DNA of 8,474 nt from NCBI GenBank assembly GCA_035493895.1, contig DATJHM010000243.1, positions 1 through 8,474 of the forward strand, given 5' to 3'. The notes under the pieces were generated by a model. The model ran no database searches and was not told the origin of the DNA. It saw only the letters and a list, made by a program, of their open reading frames with translations. Positions 6,353 through 8,474 of this stretch are shown one piece after another. The position numbers and the translations under genes are program-made. The stretch's first letter is position 1, and each line of letters begins with the position of its first letter. This DNA is from DATJHM01 sp035493895. Lineage in GTDB: Bacteria > Chloroflexota > Ktedonobacteria > Ktedonobacterales > Ktedonobacteraceae.

Positions 6353-7516
6353 ATGCGCATTGTCGATATTCGCGAGATCACCCAGCCGATCTCCTCACCG
6401 ATCCGAAACGCCTACATAGACTTCAGCAAGATGACGACCAGCCTGGTTGCCGTGGTCACGGATGTAGTCCGTGACGGGCGGCGGGTCGTAGGATATGGCT
6501 TCAATTCGAATGGCCGCTATGGTCAGGGGGGGCTGATTCGGGAACGCTTTGCACCTCGCCTGCGTGAAGCCGACCCGAACACACTCCTCAACGATGCGGG
6601 CGATAATCTGGACCCTGACCGCATCTGGAACACAATCATGCAGAACGAGAAGCCGGGGGGACATGGGGAGCGCTCGGTAGCTGTAGGCACGATCGATATG
6701 GCCGTATGGGATGCGGTCGCCAAGATCGCAGAGAAGCCGCTCTTCCGTTTGCTGGCCGAGCGCCACGATCTGCAAGCCAATCCACGTGTGTTCGTCTATG
6801 CGGCAGGAGGATACTACTATCCCGGCAAAGGACTGGATGCGCTCAAAGCGGAAATGCGTAGCTACCTGGATCGTGGCTATAGCGTGGTCAAGATGAAGAT
6901 TGGCGGGGCCGATATTGGCGAGGATCAGCGGCGTATTGAAGCGGTGCTTGCAGAAATCGGCAATGAAGGGCGACTCGCCGTCGATGCCAACGGGCGCTTT
7001 GATGCCGAAACGGCGATTGCCTATGGCGCGATGCTGCGACAGTATCCGCTTTTCTGGTATGAAGAGGCGGGTGATCCGCTGGATTATGCATTACAGGCAG
7101 CATTGTCGGAGTACTATCCTGGTCCCATGGCAACCGGAGAAAATCTCTTCAGCCATCAAGATGCGCGCAATCTGCTCCGCTATGGTGGCATGCGCCGCGA
7201 TCGCGACTGGCTACAATTTGACTGCGCGCTCTCTTATGGCCTGTGCGAATATCAGCGTACGCTGGAAGTGCTGAAGAGAGAGGGATGGTCGCCGAGCCGC
7301 TGCGTTCCGCATGGAGGGCACCAGATGTCGCTGAATATTGCCGCCGGTCTTGGTCTGGGCGGGAATGAGAGCTACCCCGATCTCTTCCAACCCTATGGCG
7401 GTTTCCCCGATGGGGTACGCGTTGAGGATAGCTATATTGTGATGCCTGAGTTGCCCGGCATCGGTTTTGAGGGGAAGTCGGATCTGATCCGGGTGATGCG
7501 CGAGTTGGGGGAATAA
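6353..7516 (+). CDS. tarD: D(-)-tartrate dehydratase (enolase superfamily, mandelate racemase subgroup)
   Basis: Predicted 387-residue cytoplasmic Mg-dependent enzyme converting D-tartrate to oxaloacetate and water. The sequence closely follows my memory of the characterised Bradyrhizobium japonicum TarD, including KPISSPIRNAYIDF-like and GYGFNSNGRYGQGGLIRERF blocks near the N-terminus and CVPHGGHQMSLNIAAGLGLG. Active-site residues are all present: KMK with general base Lys182, metal ligands Asp211, Glu237 and Glu263, and general acid His320, each offset by two from B. japonicum numbering (Lys184, His322). The capping domain is at about 1-140 and the barrel at about 145-370. Start: ATG at 6353 with AGGA 9 nt upstream. 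The gene lies 223 nt after the oxidoreductase on the same strand, separated by repeats. No transporter or regulator of tartrate is visible. The reaction is assigned by similarity and residue conservation. Confidence 0.93.
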   Translation: MRIVDIREITQPISSPIRNAYIDFSKMTTSLVAVVTDVVRDGRRVVGYGFNSNGRYGQGGLIRERFAPRLREADPNTLLNDAGDNLDPDRIWNTIMQNEKPGGHGERSVAVGTIDMAVWDAVAKIAEKPLFRLLAERHDLQANPRVFVYAAGGYYYPGKGLDALKAEMRSYLDRGYSVVKMKIGGADIGEDQRRIEAVLAEIGNEGRLAVDANGRFDAETAIAYGAMLRQYPLFWYEEAGDPLDYALQAALSEYYPGPMATGENLFSHQDARNLLRYGGMRRDRDWLQFDCALSYGLCEYQRTLEVLKREGWSPSRCVPHGGHQMSLNIAAGLGLGGNESYPDLFQPYGGFPDGVRVEDSYIVMPELPGIGFEGKSDLIRVMRELGE

Positions 7517-7585
7517 GGGATTCGCGGATCGTTGATGGAGGGGAAGATGGTTGATGGGGAGACGCGGACCGGTATAAAGCACGGT

Positions 7586-7607
7586 CAATACGCATCAACC
7601 GAAGAAT
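7586..7607 (+). repeat. Short dispersed-repeat fragment
   Basis: A 22-nt block beginning CAATACGCATCAACC and ending GAAGAAT is an exact inverted match to 7958-7979. The 15-25 nt before it (GGACCGGTATAAAGCACGG) resemble the opposite-orientation half of the unit (GGATTGGCATGAAGCGCG), so it looks like a chimera of two repeat halves. Confidence 0.7.
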
Positions 7608-7668
7608 ATATGAGCTATTCACGTGTGGTACGGAGGAGGCACGATGTCCCCCCTTCGCCCACACCCAC

Positions 7669-7722
7669 AGGTAGGGATCGCGCTTCATGCCGATCCAATA
7701 CGCATCAACCTAAGAATGGTTC
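7669..7722 (-). repeat. Dispersed repeat, left member of an inverted pair
   Basis: A 54-nt block beginning AGGTAGGGATCGCGCTTC and ending AAGAATGGTTC. It matches the reverse complement of 7953-8006 at 51 of 54 positions by my hand count. Immediately to its left, the reverse strand continues GTGGGTGTGGGCGAAGG, the degenerate counterpart of TGCGGATGGGCGAGG seen in the copies at 6253 and 7823. Confidence 0.85.
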
Positions 7723-7880
7723 GGTTTGACCTCCCGTCTCAATCGATGGCGGAACGGGTTCGTGGAAGGGCAAGGTGGTCGGTGGGGGTCGCGTGGGATG
7801 GTATAAAACACATCCCCTACCTCTGCGGATGGGCGAGAGGGTCGGTGGGGAACGCAAATGACCGGTTTTTTCGGGCTCAT
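7710..7880 (-). CDS. Doubtful 56-codon ORF with a good ribosome site, built from repeat DNA
   Basis: On the minus strand ATG at 7880 follows GGGAGG with an 8-nt spacing, and the frame runs 56 codons to TAG at 7710-7712. It begins MSPKKPVICVPHRPSRPSAE. Most of the frame is the reverse strand of the repeat copy at 7781-7850, and it ends inside the repeat at 7669-7722. No family is recognisable. The ribosome site is the only argument for it; I think it is more likely chance than a gene. Confidence 0.12.
   Translation of the reverse strand: MSPKKPVICVPHRPSRPSAEVGDVFYTIPRDPHRPPCPSTNPFRHRLRREVKPNHS
7781..7850 (+). repeat. Dispersed G-rich repeat, diverged copy
   Basis: Begins GGTCGGTGGGGGTCGCGTGG with GGTATAAAACACATCCCCTACC following and then TGCGGATGGGCGAG, ending in a second GGTCGGTGGGGAACGC start-like block. 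The 23-nt stretch 7815-7837 is identical to 6247-6269, while the upstream half has diverged. It lies between the two arms of the inverted pair. Confidence 0.75.
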
Positions 7881-7952
7881 GCCTCTTTCCTCCCGATCCT
7901 GTGTGACACGATTGACCCTCTCGGCTGTCTATTGACCTGCATAATGGCATCT

Positions 7953-8006
7953 GAACCATTCTTCGGTTGATGCGTATTGGATCGGCAGAAAGCGCGATCC
8001 CTACCT
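7953..8006 (+). repeat. Dispersed repeat, right member of an inverted pair
   Basis: Inverse copy of 7669-7722 with three mismatches. It begins GAACCATTCTTCGG and ends GCGATCCCTACCT. The sequence beyond ACCT (CGGCCTTTCTTCG) does not match the flank of its partner, so ACCT / AGGT marks one repeat boundary here. No flanking target-site duplication was found around 7669-8006. Confidence 0.85.
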
Positions 8007-8138
8007 CGGCCTTTCTTCGTGGAGAGGGAATCACATGCCCCCGTGCCACACGAGATTTGGTTCCGCTTAACAGAACAGGTAGGGGCAGCGGTTTATCCCT
8101 GCCCGCGAGCCCCACCGGCCCTCTCGGCCCTTACGCAG

Positions 8139-8308
8139 ACAAGCAGCGACGCTACGGAATTGAGGGGAGATTCCCCTTATTTCCGTGACATTGCAAACAA
8201 GCGGCGACTCTACAAGGGGTGGGGTGATCTATGGGCATTGGACACAGCCCTGCCGCAATGTCGCGTCAATAGGGTACAGAGCGGATTTTTCTTATCTCCG
8301 TGATATGC
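8139..8308 (+). repeat. Second repeat type: two diverged direct-repeat pairs
   Basis: ACAAGCAGCGACGCTAC (8139-8155) recurs as ACAAGCGGCGACTCTAC (8197-8213), 15 of 17 identical. GATTCCCCTTATTTCCGTG plus ACAT (8169-8191) recurs as GATTTTTCTTATCTCCGTG plus ATAT (8284-8306), 18 of 23 identical, with every difference a C/T exchange. This is a separate family from the G-rich repeat. It lies directly before the long hairpin. Confidence 0.6.
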
Positions 8309-8337
8309 GGCTTGCCTGTGCCGGGAACTGAAGAATA

Positions 8338-8403
8338 GATTATAGAGAGAAAGAAGAGCGGGGCATCCTCGCAGATGCCCCGCTCTTCTTTCTCTCTATA
8401 ATC
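8338..8403. terminator. Bidirectional intrinsic terminator with a 30-bp perfect stem
   Basis: The arms 8338-8367 and 8374-8403 are perfect reverse complements around the 6-nt loop CTCGCA. The inner part of the stem is GC-rich (AGAGCGGGGCATC), and the outer part is a purine tract on the left and the matching CT-rich tract on the right (TCTTCTTTCTCTCTATAATC). A GC stem flanked by A-rich and T-rich tracts works as a Rho-independent terminator in both directions. It lies just past the probable end of a leftward gene at the right edge. The perfect pairing of the full 30 bp is longer than such terminators need. Confidence 0.85.
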
Positions 8404-8440
8404 GTAGCAATGCGCTCAGACGCATTCGCGCAGATTTGCA

Positions 8441-8474
8441 TTATTGCTGTTGCTGCGTAATTTGATAAGTGCAA
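8441..8474 (-). CDS. Possible C-terminal end of a leftward gene entering from the right
   Basis: On the minus strand the last codons would read CTYQITQQQQ followed by TAA (8441-8443), 37 nt before the terminator. An alternative frame reads to TGA at 8416-8418, 12 nt before the terminator, ending in LRECV. The terminator next door is the main reason to expect a gene ending here. Too little is in view to choose a frame or name a product. Confidence 0.3.
   Translation of the reverse strand, partial: CTYQITQQQQ

Larger units (their letters stand above)
7517..8440. other. Gene-poor, repeat-rich interval
   Basis: About 920 nt with no convincing gene. It contains repeat copies at 7586-7607, 7669-7722, 7781-7850 and 7953-8006, a second direct-repeat type at 8139-8308, and the long terminator hairpin at 8338-8403. 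Reading frames of up to 136 codons cross it, but they run straight through repeat copies, are Pro/Arg/Ser-rich and resemble no family I know. Confidence 0.65.

Noticed and set aside
7149..7688. Minus-strand frame of 179 codons overlapping the end of the tartrate dehydratase gene
   Set aside because: Half is antisense to the dehydratase and half is repeat DNA; no ribosome site or recognisable domain.
7705..8115. Minus-strand frame of 136 codons
   Set aside because: It runs through both arms of the inverted repeat and the diverged copy between them; the EVGIALSADPIRIN-type translation is simply the repeat read as protein.
7977..8303. Plus-strand frame of 108 codons before the terminator
   Set aside because: Starts inside a repeat arm, lacks a ribosome site, and spans the second direct-repeat family; no domain seen.

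Overview
The window reads as a piece of a bacterial chromosome with moderate-to-high G+C content. It has well-spaced genes and unusually repeat-rich intergenic DNA. Four genes are well supported. A dispersed family of short G-rich repeats and one very long perfect hairpin fill most of the remaining space. The gene set, together with the GGGGGACGTGGAT / ATCCCTACCT repeat units, resembles what I remember of soil Ktedonobacteria (Chloroflexota). This is an impression from memory, not a demonstrated placement.

Layout, left to right. Positions 1-2590 on the minus strand hold almost all of clpB, the protein disaggregase; its last few codons lie beyond the left edge. Positions 2591-2982 are non-coding: the clpB leader, a G-rich stretch, one repeat copy and a hairpin. 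A small MoaD/ThiS-type beta-grasp protein (2983-3285, minus) and an acetamidase/formamidase family amidohydrolase (3351-4664, minus) follow. A perfect 11-bp inverted repeat separates them, so they may form a short leftward operon.

Positions 4665-5046 form a divergent promoter region with good sigma-70-like signals for both directions. On the plus strand come a Gfo/Idh/MocA-type dinucleotide-dependent oxidoreductase (5047-6129) and, after a 223-nt gap filled with three repeat fragments, an enolase-superfamily protein (6353-7516). The latter matches D(-)-tartrate dehydratase in sequence and in all catalytic residues.

From 7517 to about 8440 I see no convincing gene. This stretch holds several copies of the repeat family, including an imperfect inverted pair (7669-7722 and 7953-8006), then a second, C/T-diverged direct repeat. 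It ends in a 30-bp perfect stem with a 6-nt loop (8338-8403) that looks like a bidirectional intrinsic terminator. A leftward gene probably enters from the right edge and ends just before that terminator.

The oxidoreductase and the tartrate dehydratase share a strand and could act in sugar-acid or hydroxy-acid use. The amidase would release ammonia and a carboxylic acid from small amides. I found no defence system, CRISPR array, tRNA, rRNA or transposase. The more unusual signals are the MoaD-like protein that reads past its Gly-Gly end, the changed EKP motif of the oxidoreductase, and the repeat family.
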